64,000 bases of DNA, from assembly GCF_018812025.1 (NCBI RefSeq), contig NC_063051.1, positions 7,854,396 to 7,918,395 of the forward strand, read 5' to 3'. The notes beneath the pieces are model-generated. The model ran no database searches, had not been told where the DNA came from, and saw only the letters and a list, made by a program, of their open reading frames with translations. Origin of the DNA: Megalobrama amblycephala (Eukaryota; Chordata; Actinopteri; Cypriniformes; Xenocyprididae). Shown one piece after another: positions 48,401-60,240 of the stretch. Position numbers and translations under genes: made by a program. Each line of letters starts with the position of its first letter. Positions within the stretch are counted from its first letter, which is position 1.

Positions 48401-50393
48401 CATCCTGGGCATCATGCAATCTCTTTGAATGGGGAAACATCAAATTCTCCAAAACTGTTCGCCAACCTTACGATTAAATTTCATATTTGAAATCACCAAT
48501 GAATCAACAACTGGCTCATAAATTTAGTTTCTAAATGCTCGAATCATGACAAAAAACTGTATTTTTCAGGTTGGATCAAGCTAATGCGCATGCGCAGACC
48601 TGGAGGCGCGCGTCTGGGATGACTTTACCAGTCGGCGATTGGCTCTTATTTAGAAGGCGGGACTTATTCCGCCATATTGCGCGTTACACTTTCTCCCATT
48701 CAAAACAATACGAGTGACACGTCTTGTTATTCTATTTCTATAGTCTTATATAAGTCGAATAATTGACTCCGGGCCGTTGAATTCTTAAAAAATAATGCAC
48801 TCCGCTTCGCGTCGTGGCCACATTACCACCTCGGGTGTGCATTATTTTCTAAGAATTCAATGGCCTGTCATCAATTATTCCTTGCATAAACCTTGTCACC
48901 ATCTTGACTTTGATTTGTAATAGTTTATTAGTTTATTAATCAGTCAGATGAACTTCTAATAAAAGGAAGCCTGCACTCTGAAAAGCACAAAACAGAAAAG
49001 CTTTTATTCCCATTTGTTAACTGTAGCCCTAAAATTACTCTGATTGCATAATTACAGAGCATTTATTGAGAATGTCAGGCCGGGTCTGGAGTTGTTTGTT
49101 CCCTAAAGGAGGGAATTATTTTCTTATGCTGTTTGGGACGGATCCAGGCTCTGCTGTTTTTTTTTTTTTTTTTTCCAATGTGAAAGAAGACTTGTTACTC
49201 ATGATCACAATAATGTGATAATGTTAGAGGTAATGTGATTTTTAGTCGCCTGCTGATGGATCAACAGCCTCTAATGAAGTTAAGGTTCTCTTATGTAAGT
49301 ATGTATGTATATTGTTAACACAGGCTCATTTTCAAAACTATTTTATAACATATTTCAAATTGTAATACTTTACTATGGGAAGTCAGATTTTAAGACACTA
49401 GTAGTTTCTATAATAATCTATTATTTGCATCGACATTTTAACTGCTTCTCAGATCCTATTCAAAGCTCATGAATATTAAATGAGGTAGTTTAGTTTATGA
49501 TTGGTTGCCTAGCTAATACCTCTGGAGCAGGATTTTATAATCCTGGGTTAAAAGCTGTGGTTATTCCCAATGTTCACATTCACTCTCATGTTTTAAAAGC
49601 CCAGAACTGCCGGAAGTCACTGTCATTTGGATAAAGTTGAACTTGCCTCAGCCTTGTTGTATCGCCAATGTTGTTCAAAAAAAATCATAACTGGCTTTGG
49701 ATCACTTTCCACGGTGAGTGAATTATTATTTGTCTAAACGCCCCTGTAATTGATTCAAATGGGAGCGCGCTCTCAGTGTAGACCATGACCCGGTGTCAAT
49801 TTTGTGAGGAGAAGATCCTATCTCTTATAATCTCACTTTCTCTCTTTCTGTCGTCTTATCTCTCTTATCTTTCTATCTCCCCGTGAATGGCACAGAAGCC
49901 TGTGCCCTAGACAAAGCGGCAGTTCATCATATTGACCAGCAGAGGGGGCTGTGGTAGAATGTGTGTGGTCTCTTTGCTTACAGGCAATTCCCTTTAGTGT
50001 GAGCCAAAGTAAACTACCTGTCCTAATATTCCAACCATTCAACACCCCCAGACATACACACACTGGAGACATTGATTTATAGAAGAAGCGAGGCTAGCAA
50101 AAGTACCTCCGACTGGTTTCATGTATTTGTTTTTATTTGTCATTTCAATTTGAGCAGCTTCTCTCTCACCCCTAATGCGTCATTACTGAAGAGTGGCCAA
50201 AAATAAAATAATCCTTCCTCTCTAGCACTATTCCTCTTTACCCATTTAAGATGATGTGAATGAAAATAAGGGTTTGAGAGACACAATTTTAGTTTTTATC
50301 ATTAGTTAAATAAAATCCTGCTTAAGTGCAAAATGAAACAAGAAGGCTTCTGCTGTGTGTGTGCGTGCGCGGGCATATATGCATGTGTATGTA

Positions 50394-50490
<97 letters not shown>

Positions 50491-51108
50491 TTAATATATA
50501 TTTAATATGTAGTATGTACCATGGTATTCCTTGAAGTATCTTACTGCATACAGGTGGGATCCAAAGGTCTGAGACCAGCAGTGAAAATGCTTCTTTTGCA
50601 ATATTTTTACATTTAAAATAAATTTTCAGCATAATAATTTGAGTGAAGACACTGCATATATCAAAGTACCATGTATCACCATCTGATACTATCATCTCAG
50701 TACTGCCACATGCATGAAATGGCCCCTTTCAGTGTTTAACTGCCTTTGTGCCGCCCGCCGCCTCTTTCTCCCCGCTTTGATAACTGCTCCCTGATGAAAA
50801 AACTCCCATTTACACCTCATTTACTTTGGATAGAGCTCAGATTCCTCGCTTCCTCTTTTACTCCCTCTGTCACACTCTTTTTGTCTGATGAAGTACAGTT
50901 ACAGAAAGGTAAAGTTTCATATAGAGAGTAAAGTCTGCATGTGTGTGCATGCATATGTGCGCTAGGGGCAACAAAGGTGTGCACACGCTTATGTGCATAT
51001 GTGTTTATGAAAAGGGTAGGACAATATATGTTTGTCTATTGATGTGTGCATGTGAGTGTGAATTAGATTTGTGTACAGAGCAGTTCAGAGGTCATCTGCC
51101 GTGGGTGG

Positions 51109-51141
<33 letters not shown>

Positions 51142-54100
51142 GTTTTTTTCCCCCCAGAATCCTTCTCATCCCTCAACTCCCTTATAATTCTGCAGCATTG
51201 TTGTCTTTTCATGAACATTAAACCTGCTTCATCCAGCAATTGTTTTATGTAGATAAGGGGTTATGAGAATGGTTCTTCTCCAAACTAACAGTTACCCGAG
51301 GGTTAATTCAACATCACTGTGAAAGTGACTAACCTGCAGAACTCTTCATTAACTTCATTAACTTCATTAACTTTATTTTACTGTACATGTACTTACAGTG
51401 TACTTACCTAAGAAAATACTATAGGTAATATGAGGTAACTACATGGGTTAAGGTTAGGTTTAAGGGTAGGTTCATGGTTAGTTATTACCCAGTTATTGCC
51501 ATTACTGTAATAAGTATAAATCATATGTACATGGGGAACAGGACTGTAAAATAAAGTTCTACCACTTAAACTTCATTCTTTTGAGTTCTGTTAAGTATTT
51601 GGATCTAGTTAACATATTGCTAACCTAACCAAAAACAATTAGTTTTAGTTACTAATTAGGGTGATTGAGCGTTAAGGGCAAATTATGAATGAATGCAGTT
51701 AACCATACAAAATTTGGAACTTGATAACACAAATTTTGCTGTAGTTATCAGATCACAAGTGGGATTATGTTACACTAACTTCAGTATGTGTCATGCCACA
51801 TCCCATCCTAATTAAAACAAAAAACAATATTTCAGTGATATTTAATAATATCATATGCAAAGGCTCACTTTGACATGTATTCATGTCTTTTTTTAACTAT
51901 TAACATGTCAGTATAAAGGGATTTCGTTTTATACACTACTGTTCAAAAGTTTGGCATCTGTATGATTTTTAAATGTTTTTGAAAGATGGTACACAAAGGC
52001 TTCATGTATTTGTAAAACAGTCATTTTATGAACTATAACAATTTAAAGTAACAGTTTCCTGTTTGAATTTATTTTAAAATGTAATTTATTCCTGTAATGC
52101 AAAAGCTGAATTTTCAGCATCATTACTCCAGTCTTCAGTGTCACATGATCCTTCAGAAATCATTATAATACACTGATATGCTGCTCAAGAAACATTTTTT
52201 ATTATCAATGTTGAAAACAGTTGCACTGCTTAATGATTTGCTCAATAAAACAGCATTTATTTGAAATAAAAAATCTTTTTGACATGTCTGTACTATATAT
52301 TTTTTTATCAATTTAATGCATCAATGCACTGTAAAAAAAAAAATTCATGATTTATCACAACATTTTTTCTTTTGTCAAATAAACTTAAATAATTAATGTT
52401 GCTCAAATAACATAATATTGTGAGTTTCTTTTGAATAAACCAATCGCCTTCATTGTATTAACTCAATTTTTTAATTTCAGTGAACTCAAAATTTTAAGGC
52501 AACCAGGTAACTTCCTTTAGTTAAACCAACAATTCTTTTTTACAGTGTGTGGAATCAAATTATTAATTTCATTCTTTCAAAACAAAAAACTTTTGAATAG
52601 GGTATATAATACTTATCATATGGGGTTATATTTTTGCATTTTGTCAATCATATATTCCAACCCGTCGCTGACCGCATACAAGATCAGTTAACGTGACAGT
52701 TAGTAACTGGCCTGATCTTTCATTCCATAGCTGATTGATGGTTTGGAAGTGTCAAAGTCTCTCTGACAAATACTGGGCCTCCTTTTATCTATAAATGGCT
52801 GACAGGCTTTCTCCCATGTCTTCTGCTTATGAATATTACTCATGCATCTCAAAGCAGACATTTTTAAAAATGGAATAGAGAGTAGGAACAGACAATGCAG
52901 AACAGCTGGAATAATCATGGTGGTGATTCCATGTAATACTGGAAAGCCTTCATGCTTTGTTATCAATGTTGAAGCATAAGTTCTTGTTAAATCTTAAATA
53001 ATTTTCCACTTTAAAATCAAAGCAGACAAACTGTCACAATCAACTACAACACAGCATTGCATTTAGTATCTGTTTTGGCATATAGAGGCATGATATTAAT
53101 AATTTTGGCAGATCTAATTCAGCTGTTCGATTGAAAAAAGGCCATGTTTTTTAAGAAAAGAGAAAGTACAGGCACATAAACGCTCACATACTGACCTCCG
53201 AGGTCATGGATAACTGCCATGAGTCACTGGGGGGGGCGGGTGTAATTGCGCCAGTCTTTCTTTCTCTCTCTCTGTCGTTCTGTAGGCGGCCTGATAGTGA
53301 GAACAGAAGCCTATTGCTTTCTTCATCACCCTAACCATCCCTGACTGAAAGGAACGAAAGCATAGAAGAAAAACAGCCACTAAATGGCATATGAACAGAA
53401 GGGGTCGTTAATGGGCTTGGCCTGTTACTCTAATCATTATTTTAATGGTGGCATTAGTTCCACGGCTGTGATCTGCTTTCACAGGAAACAATGGCCTCCT
53501 CTAACTTTAAAAGAGCCTGGAACAAAAACGGGGGTCCGGGGCCCGTGGAGCAGACTGACAGGTGAAAAGACTGGTGCATGGGGAAAGGTGAGAATAAGAT
53601 CACAGTGTCGAGCTAAACTCTTTGCCATTTATATTAAGACCTCTTTAAACTCCACCTGACTGACTTACAGTCATTTTCCTGGAGAACAAGCCAAATTTCT
53701 GTTACTTGTGCACTCTTAAAAATCAAAGTTATAACCTTATGCCATTGGAGAACCTTTTAATGTTCCTGAAATGACTTTTATTCTCTATTTCTAAGAAAAA
53801 AACATCTGTGTGGTGCTTTAAAGAAGCCAGAAACCAGAATGATCTGAAGAACCTATAAATGTAACATCAGTAACTCATCTCCAAAGAACCTTATACCACA
53901 ACGATAAATGGAAAGTGCTGCAAAGAACTTTTTTGAAGAATGTGGGCTTCAAAAGTCTGAATCAACATTTTTTATTTTAACCTTTTGCTAAAATTCTGAT
54001 TAAACACTTTTGCATGCAAAAAGGAAGCATTTTCTACACATGCACAAATGTCCCACCAACATCAGCAATGATATCAACAGCAAAGAATGACCTACATATT

Positions 54101-55354
54101 AAGTAGTTCAGAAAGGGTGCAAGCATGAGTTGCGTTTTATAAACACGGCAAGCTTTAAAGTTCCTGAACTTGGTGTGTTAAGCAGACCTGGCAAATTAAA
54201 CCACTAGAGAGCTTTAAAGGCAGAAAACCTTCTTTTGTATTTCTTGCATGAGTACATTCATTTTGGCAGTTCAAGTCTAGTTTCGTCATGGGTTTTATTA
54301 AGGTTAATTAAACCCCAAAACTTTAGCTGAACCCTATCTTGAGAGCTCTTTGTCATCCTTCAATCCTAATTACACTTGTGAAATACAGAGGAGAAAAAAA
54401 GACGCAGTAAAAAAAAATTTTTTTGATACAGTAAGAAAATGCTCAGACTTGTTGGTCTTGATAATGAAGGTGTTTTGCTTGGCAGCTCTCATACTTTCAC
54501 ACATTAACAAGAAGTCATTCTTAAGCTATAATTTAAGCTTATAGATTCTCATAATTCATATTTGTGATTATTTGCATTTACATTAATACCATAATACATA
54601 CGATTCATTCATTAGATGTGCCTTATCACTTAATCATAGGTTTCTGATATATAATGACTGTTTTGCCTGCTTGGATCTGTGATAGATAATATTATTATAA
54701 CAAAAAATGAAGGTTCTTCAGGTTCAGCAAAGAGCACTTTTGTTACCTAGAATCCTTTTGGCTGTATAGTGTTTATAAATTGCTATACGGTGCTTTTTAG
54801 ATGAATAAAGTTAATGTTGTTGCATTGTAGACTGAGATGAGCATATTTGGTTTCTTATGGTTCTTGGTCCTGCAGCACTGCATATTTTGGATGTCTCACT
54901 TATTTAACTAATTTAAATCTTCAGCTCATTAATAGAGGCTCTAAAACCTGAATTGGGTGTGTCAGATAAGGGAGACATTCAAAATGACCAGGATTGAGAA
55001 CCACTGCTTTAAAGCACCAGATTGTTTTCTAAAGAACTAGAGAATAAAAGCTCCAAAGCTTTTTAGTGGCATCACATTGTAAAAACCATTTTGGTTCCAA
55101 AAGAGATGGATGAAAATATTGAGTGGTTACAATTCAAAAGTTCATATATCAGATGTATAATCATGCACTTTAATGATTTGCCATGCATAAAATAATTATT
55201 AGCATTTTAAATGGTGTCATGAAATGGGTAAAACCATTTACTTCAAATAGAAGGACAGAGAAAAAGAGGGTATAAGACAACAAGTTAACTTACCTTGCAT
55301 GAGAAGTACCATCCAAATTGTCTCCAACAGGTGAATAAGTCTCTCCCCAGCCAT
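42459..55354 (-). CDS. apcdd1l: apcdd1l, APCDD1-like membrane glycoprotein (complete, four exons)
   Basis: APCDD1 family. APCDD1 is a membrane glycoprotein that dampens Wnt signalling at the cell surface; the L paralogue is less studied, so that role is only inferred here. Coding exons in order: 55354-55294, 45868-45685, 45255-44727, 43229-42459, phases 1, 2 and 0, giving 514 residues, the family's usual length. Exon 1 encodes a signal peptide (MAGERLIHLLETIWMVLLMQ). Two APCDDC domains are seen as an internal repeat: [20 protein letters not shown] (76-95) and GNWVSQRCESRPSVLFLTRL (293-312). Others are RGKLRLRQASWITSGATEAE, CPVCALVYR at 264-272 and LPHKEYELFKMG. Sequons include N42-L-S. A hydrophobic stretch ends the protein. 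Synteny next to vapb supports apcdd1l rather than apcdd1. Confidence 0.94.
43619..44293 (+). mobile_element. TTAA-flanked element (AGGTCCCGTTTTTCGTG ends), apcdd1l intron 3
   Basis: Ends AGGTCCCGTTTTTCGTG and cacgaagaacgggacct, with TTAA at 43615-43618 and 44294-44297. An exon-like open frame at 43905-44099 reads MEMHALSVIVNMSLILPYQF and then EPESDP; I recall YQFEPE as the start of a fish protein family often found in repeats, but could not check this. No transposase. Confidence 0.85.
44636..44719 (+). mobile_element. half of an Angel-like element next to the exon 3 splice donor
   Basis: gtcttatgggtttggaacat ... catgagggtgagtaaataat ... gacagaattttaattttc is the usual right arm of the family. 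It ends seven bases from the donor of apcdd1l exon 3; the terminal AGGGATAG is lost. Confidence 0.6.
44727..45255 (-). CDS. apcdd1l: apcdd1l exon 3 (first APCDDC domain)
   Basis: 529 bases between acceptor tccttctcag and donor GTGAGA. Starts [20 protein letters not shown] and includes CHIPTYSLVIRGKLRLRQ, SCPGLKAGGHLV, LGALGFSMMELELLRVE and FLGDVHTDWNERVHHRPTGY, ending LQNAM. The last motif is the family's inter-domain junction. Confidence 0.95.
45389..45418. repeat. poly-T tract (about 30 bases)
   Basis: Uninterrupted T run at the 5' side of apcdd1l exon 3, on the plus strand. No retroposon body recognised beside it. Confidence 0.9.
45685..45868 (-). CDS. apcdd1l: apcdd1l exon 2
   Basis: Acceptor ctctcctcag, donor GTAAGA. 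Completes the Val codon begun in exon 1 and encodes residues 21-81: mature N-terminus with FWEPQCQVQLRHL, ARITATIPPKLEGHWVSS. The CQ..LRHL..GARIT..PP.LEGHWVS pattern marks the start of the first APCDDC domain. Confidence 0.94.
47240..47425. repeat. dispersed fish repeat (CATTACTCCAGTCTTCAGTG type), copy 1
   Basis: tcagcatcattactccagtc ... tgtcacatgatcattcagaa ... gctgctcaagaaacatttct. The same order of motifs recurs at 51930-52240. Confidence 0.75.
47461..48900. mobile_element. composite DNA-transposon region
   Basis: The left part (gaatctgattggttgaccaa, gttatagttccaggcaggtc) and the right part (gaattctaagaaaataatgc family) look like the ends of one fish element. A different repeat sits between them (ccaggggctaaatatgttat, also at 60080-60230). 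Boundaries are approximate and the target duplication was not found. Confidence 0.5.
48757..48880. repeat. inverted repeat with 40-bp arms
   Basis: gaataattgactccgggccg and gttgaattcttaaaaaataa at the left pair with ttattttctaagaattcaat and ggcctgtcatcaattattc at the right, around a GC-richer centre (cgcttcgcgtcg). Likely the terminal hairpin of the surrounding transposon. Confidence 0.8.
50396..50480. repeat. (TA)n microsatellite
   Basis: About 80 bases of pure TA, then decayed TATTTA units. Confidence 0.96.
51111..51141. repeat. (GT)n microsatellite
   Basis: About 14 GT units. Confidence 0.9.
51370..51565. repeat. dispersed repeat with GGTTAGG-like tracts
   Basis: gggttaaggttaggtttaag followed by gttattacccagttattgcc and tacatggggaacaggactgt. 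The set matches a dispersed fish repeat I remember; family name not certain. Confidence 0.5.
51930..52240. repeat. dispersed fish repeat (CATTACTCCAGTCTTCAGTG type), copy 2
   Basis: Starts tacactactgttcaaaagtt, with cagcatcattactccagtct and gatatgctgctcaagaaaca further on. The most complete copy of this family in the window; the same start motif forms the loop of the hairpin at 29271-29484. Confidence 0.75.
52327..52547. mobile_element. MITE with CACTGTAAAAA ends (221 bp)
   Basis: CACTGTAAAAAAA at the left and ttttttacagtg at the right. The body includes gagtttcttttgaataaacc and aaggcaaccaggtaactt, which also flank the insertion at 61434-62977. It therefore shows what the uninterrupted sequence there looked like. 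Confidence 0.8.
55294..55354 (-). CDS. apcdd1l: apcdd1l exon 1 (signal peptide)
   Basis: ATG in context gtcATGG, 20 codons plus one base, donor GTAAGT. The hydrophobic stretch IHLLETIWMVLLMQVLCVM, continued by exon 2, is a good signal peptide. A T-rich tract ending AAG about 30 bases upstream of the ATG could be a splice acceptor for a 5' UTR exon. Confidence 0.85.
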
Positions 55355-55712
55355 GACCAGGTACTTACACTTTCCAAATCACTTAAAAAAAAAAAAATAA
55401 GGAAAAATCTGGAAATGATCCTCTCCTGGATAATCACGTCAATTAGAGCGTTTCAGATAAGATATTACCAGTTGTGCAGATTAATTTAATCCACTTTTGG
55501 TAAGTTTCATCTTCAAACATGAAGTTTTCCATTCATGGTAAGACTCCTTGACTTGAGTTTGCAAGATCTCCTTTCTTGATGGTGCTTGAAAGTACGTCCC
55601 CAGTTAATTCTGTGCTCTCTTTGGTGATGTTAAACCTGTGTGGTGCTTGTAAGAGTCTGTCTTTGGGTTACTCAGCTGAGAGGAGCTAGGAGAATCTGTG
55701 AGCGGGAGAGGG

Positions 55713-55742
55713 AGGGAGGGGAGAGAGAGAGAGAGAGAGGGA
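55713..55742. repeat. (GA)n microsatellite
   Basis: GAGAGA run within a purine-rich block upstream of apcdd1l exon 1. Confidence 0.85.
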
Positions 55743-58305
55743 GGGAACTTGTAACCTCCCAGCATTAACCCTCTGGGGAGCAGGGTAAGGTGCAAAAGGG
55801 CACAATCAAAGCCAGCAAGTTGAGAAACCTGCGCACAACTCTAAATTAAACATAAATGTGTTAATCAAACATATTTATATATATTTAAACACAGTTTGAC
55901 AGATGCAAAGCAGAAGGTTTCCTGCACAAACTGTGTAATACTTAAAATCTTTTCTCCATTTACCTCATACACACATATAATATGGGCATAGTAGGTGTTA
56001 AAAAGTAATGGCACTGTGCCATCCAAGAAAAAAAAGTTTTTTATATGCCGTTTTATGTACAGTATGTTGAAATTCTAACTTGACTCTGCCAGCCGCTATG
56101 GTTTTGAAATGCAATACAGTAGAGATAACACAGTGTAAGTGTAGTCCAACAAAATAAATCCGTTAATATATGACATACGACCCTAGATAGCATTAAATAA
56201 TATGAAAATAAGTAGTAGTAGTAGTAGTATGTAGTAGCTCTAAATAATATATCTACTATTATAAGATATTAAAATGTTTTTATGCGTGTGAGGTTTATAA
56301 GTTGTAAAATGTGTGTACAAGTTTAGTCAAACATTAATGGTGTTTTACGTAGTGGTGTGAACCCATTAAAACTGGCACTGTTTCAATGCTGCAGCCAATG
56401 CGTATTGAAGTGTTTATGGTCTGCGTGATTTGGATTCTGTGTTGTGTTCATGAGAACAAGTTCAAGAGTTAACTTATATGTTAAGATTTGGAAGTGCATA
56501 GAAAAGGGATGGATTAGAGCTAGGTTAGGTAAATAAGATCTGTAACCCACAAAACCGGAAATCTTTTCGCATATGACGTGTCAACTCATTAAGTCCATAT
56601 TCTGAATCTGAATTTTTCTTAAGCCATCTGTGATGTAATTTTTGGCTCCAGCTTCATAACTGTTTGTAACTGTTGTGTCATTCAATCATTCATTTAGTAA
56701 TGTGTTTGTTGCAGTTAAGAAGTGACGAGTGAGAACAGAGTTGGACTGCGGACATAACCCTGAGGAGCGCCAGACCGTGTTGCTGAGTTTCACCACTTGT
56801 GGTTTGCTGCGATGATAAAATCCAGTGTCTAACGGCCAGGCAAGCTGCACAAACTCAGTTCTTCACATTTCCAGAGTTTATTTGAGGAAATAATAGCTGA
56901 ATTTCAGAATTAAAGGTAACGGTCAGTACAGTTCATGTTTCATAAGGATCACCGGTGGTTTTGCTAGTGATGAGAGATGGCATGAATACACAGTTTACTG
57001 TTATTTCAGTGCTTAGGCAAAACAAATCTTAATAGTTATAGGTAATAAAATATGTTAAGATACTTTCTTCTAGCCCAACTTACAATGCCAAACCAAATGA
57101 GAAGTGTCTCTGGTGCTTTCAAAACAATGCTCTTTTTATTTGAACATCCAGACCAGCCTAAAAATGCAACATTGACTCAAGCCACAGCATGAATTTGCGG
57201 CAACCCCTTCTGTTTGGCCAAACAATGGGAGACGGACTGTTTGGGAAACCTGTTTAAAAACAAGACTTTCGTTTTGTATCACTATTGCGCCAAATTACAC
57301 CTTTATCTTAAACCATTCATTACATCAGGAAGAAACTGTTATATTTAGCTCATATGTAAGAAGAAGAGAAGTGTCACATTATATTCCCAAGATGTGGTTA
57401 CATCGCCCCCCACAGGATCTGTTTGGTTTTCACACACATTTATGGACATAATCTCGCTCTCATTCCTGTCTTTCTGGCTTTTCCCTTCACATTGCTGTCT
57501 ATATAATGGCGGCAGCTTCCAAATCTAACACACCCATGCACCCAAAACCACAAACGGCTCTCTAATCAAAACCTTTCTGTATCGCTGCCTTCTTTGTCAC
57601 AAACTCTACACACAGATTTGATGTCATTGAGGTGCAAAGCCTCTTTGGAAAACCACCACCCATTTCATTCTTTATCCCCCCTTTCTCTCTTTCCCCTGAG
57701 GCCTGTGCAATCAGTCATCTGTTTGATCATGTGGAGATGTGGCTTTAGTGTGTGTGCTGGCTTGGTGCGTATTTCTGTCTTGGTGCTTTGAGATATGAAA
57801 GAGAGTTTCCCCCCACCCCTCGCTTCCTCAGTTTAAACCAGAGATGCCGCAGCGGTTCCAAACCAGTGAAGGCTAACACGTGGCGGTCGTCCAAACTGCA
57901 GGAGGTCCAGCCCAGGTGGGAGAGAAGGGGGTCTGGCACGGAACAAAAGCAGAATCGTGCATAAGATAAGATCCACGCTCTAATCATCACACATTCGTAT
58001 CCGTGCATGCTATCGGGCAGCTGGGTGACTGCAAATGCACACAAACACTTACTTTCCATGCATACACACACTGATAGGGTTCCCAAGCATTTGTTTTAAT
58101 ACAGAATCATCCCATTTATAAAGTTGCACTCCCTTGTTATAAGAGGTTTTAAATATAAAGAAATAAATTGTAAACGCTCACATAAGATGAAAAGTCATAT
58201 CAGTAGTCTGATAAAAGCTGTTTTATTTTACACCGGGTTCACTTTTGGATGTGGACTAAATTAATCATGGCTGACTATATGCATTACTACAACTGCAAAC
58301 TACAA

Positions 58306-58378
58306 GTCAAGTCAAGTCACCTTTATTTATATAGCGCTTTTTACAATGTAGATTGTGTCAAAGCAGCTTTACACTGAT
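58306..58378. repeat. LINE/SINE-type 3' tail fragment, copy 2
   Basis: caagtcaagtcacctttatt, atagcgctttttacaat, gtcaaagcagctttacactg: the complement of the 18236-18310 fragment, with a clearer CAAGT-repeat tail. Confidence 0.6.
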
Positions 58379-58784
58379 AACTGGTACATTATTTTGACTG
58401 CACGGCAGCTCTTAAAGAATTGTGTCAATGCAGGCAGATCAAAGCACTGCTGAATATCAAATGTCAAGGTACACTGAAAATGTTTGCGTGATGCTGCATC
58501 CACCATGCAAAGTGGTCAGCACTACATAAACAAAAAAAAATAGATATAATGAGTGCACCTTTAGGGGAAAGAAATTTGTTTCGTATTAAATACGCAGTAT
58601 GTTTTATTTAAGCATCTTGCTCCTAAACTAACACTGTTCCAGTGTTATTTTAGTATAATTTATATACTATTATAGTATTTAATATTTTGAATTAGCTTTC
58701 AATTTTATATTTTCAGTTTTTATTTTTGTTTTAGATATTTTGTCATTTTTTTTTTTGTCATTTTTATTAGTTTTTGTCTTTTAA

Positions 58785-59772
58785 AGGTGCCGTAGAACGT
58801 CTTTTCAAAAGATGTAATATAAGTCTAAGGTGTCCCCTGAATGTGTCTGTGAAGTTTCAGCTCAAAATACCTCATAGATTTTTTTTTTTATTAATTTTTT
58901 TAACTGCCTATTTTGGGGCATCATTAACTATGCACCGATTCAGGCTGCGGCCCCTTTAAATCTCTCGCTCCCTGCCCTCCCAAGCTCTCGACTATGAGTG
59001 CAGTTATACAGTGCATAAACAAAGTTCACACAGCTAATATAACCCTCAAATGGATCTTTACAAGATGTTCGTCATTCATGCTGCATGCATGCATCGATTC
59101 CTGTGAGTATAGTATTTATTTGGATGTTTACATTTGATTCTGAATGAGTTTGAGGCTATGCTCTGTGGCTAACAGGCTAATGCTACACTGTTGGAGAGAT
59201 TTATAAAGAATGAAGTTGTGTTTATGAATTATACAGACTGCAAGTGTTTAAAAATGAAAATAGCGACGGCTCTTGTCTCCGCGAATACAGTAATAAACGA
59301 TGGTAACTTTGACATTTAACAGTACATTAGCAACATGGTAACGAAACATATAGAATGACAATTTACAAATATCACTAAAAATATCATGTAATCATGGATC
59401 ATGTCAGTTATTATTGCTCCATCTGCCATTTTTCGCTATTGTCCTTGCTTGCTTACATAGTCTGATGATTCAGCTGTGCACAGATCCAGACGGTAATACT
59501 GGCTGCCCTTGTGTAATGCCTTGAACATGGACTGGCATATGCAAATATTGGGCTCATACATATTAATGATCCCGACTGTTACGTAACAGTTGTTATGTAA
59601 CCGGTGTTATGTTGAGATTCGCCTGTTTTCTGGAGGTCTTTTAAACAAATGAGATTTATATAAGAAGGAGAAAACAATGGAGTTTGAAACTCAATGTATG
59701 TCTTTTCCATGTACTGAACTCTTGTTATTCAACTATGCTGAGGTAAATTCAATTTTTGATTCTAGGGCACCT
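58785..59772 (-). mobile_element. TTAA-flanked inverted-repeat element, copy B (AGGTGCC ends)
   Basis: Begins AGGTGCCGTAGAACG and ends ttctagggcacct; TTAA at 58781-58784 and 59773-59776. Aligns in reverse orientation with 1802-2726 along its length (shared landmarks gccgcagc / gctgcggc, gccgtcgctattttcat, tctgatgattcagctgtgca). It has landed inside an AT-rich dispersed repeat whose halves flank it. Confidence 0.85.
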
Positions 59773-59905
59773 TTAAATATTTCTATATCATTTTGTTTTT
59801 TATTTCAGTTTTAGTTTTAGTAATTATTTCAGCCTTTTTTCACCTGATATTTATATTTTTTATTTCAGAATTATTTCAATGACCCAAAACAATTTGAATA
59901 GTTTG

Positions 59906-60060
59906 AGGGTACGTTTACACAACAACAACAACAACGATGTACTAAAAACAGAAACGATTTTTCTTTGTACAGATGACAACGTTATCAAATCCCCGTTCAC
60001 ATGGATCTGCGAAAATCCGTATTACACTGTATTACGCATACCAGATAAGTAGCTAGACAG
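59906..60060. repeat. GTACGTTTACACAACAAC-type repeat
   Basis: Diverged copy of 36101-36275: gggtacgtttacacaacaac, gatctgcgaaaatccgtatt. Confidence 0.55.
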
Positions 60061-60065
60061 TCAGG

Positions 60066-60240
60066 GTTGCCTAGTTTTCAAAACAAAACCCGCCTAATTG
60101 CTACTCAAAACTAGCCTAAAACTAGTCCAATGGCGTTTTACTCCACGTTCCCGCGTTTTTGGCGTGGTTCCCCTGGTAAAATTCTTATTCCAGGGGCTAA
60201 ATATCATGTTATTTGGGATTGTTTTAACCTGCGGATATGG
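60066..60240. repeat. dispersed repeat (CCAGGGGCTAAATAT type)
   Basis: Shares gttttcaaaacaaaacccgc, attgctactcaaaactag and ccaggggctaaatatcatgt with 47980-48180, in the same order and same orientation. Confidence 0.65.

Larger units (their letters stand above)
45869..55293 (-). other. apcdd1l intron 1 (9.4 kb)
   Basis: No further coding exon seen. Contains dispersed DNA-transposon repeats (47240-47425, 47461-48900, 51370-51565, 51930-52240, 52327-52547) and microsatellites. The stretches 48950-49160, 50740-50900 and 53200-53680 are free of recognisable repeats and might hold enhancers. The remainder is AT-rich, with nothing recognised. Confidence 0.6.

Noticed and set aside
53384..53659. 91-codon open frame in apcdd1l intron 1
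   Set aside because: No family resemblance and no splice or start support; better seen as possible regulatory sequence.
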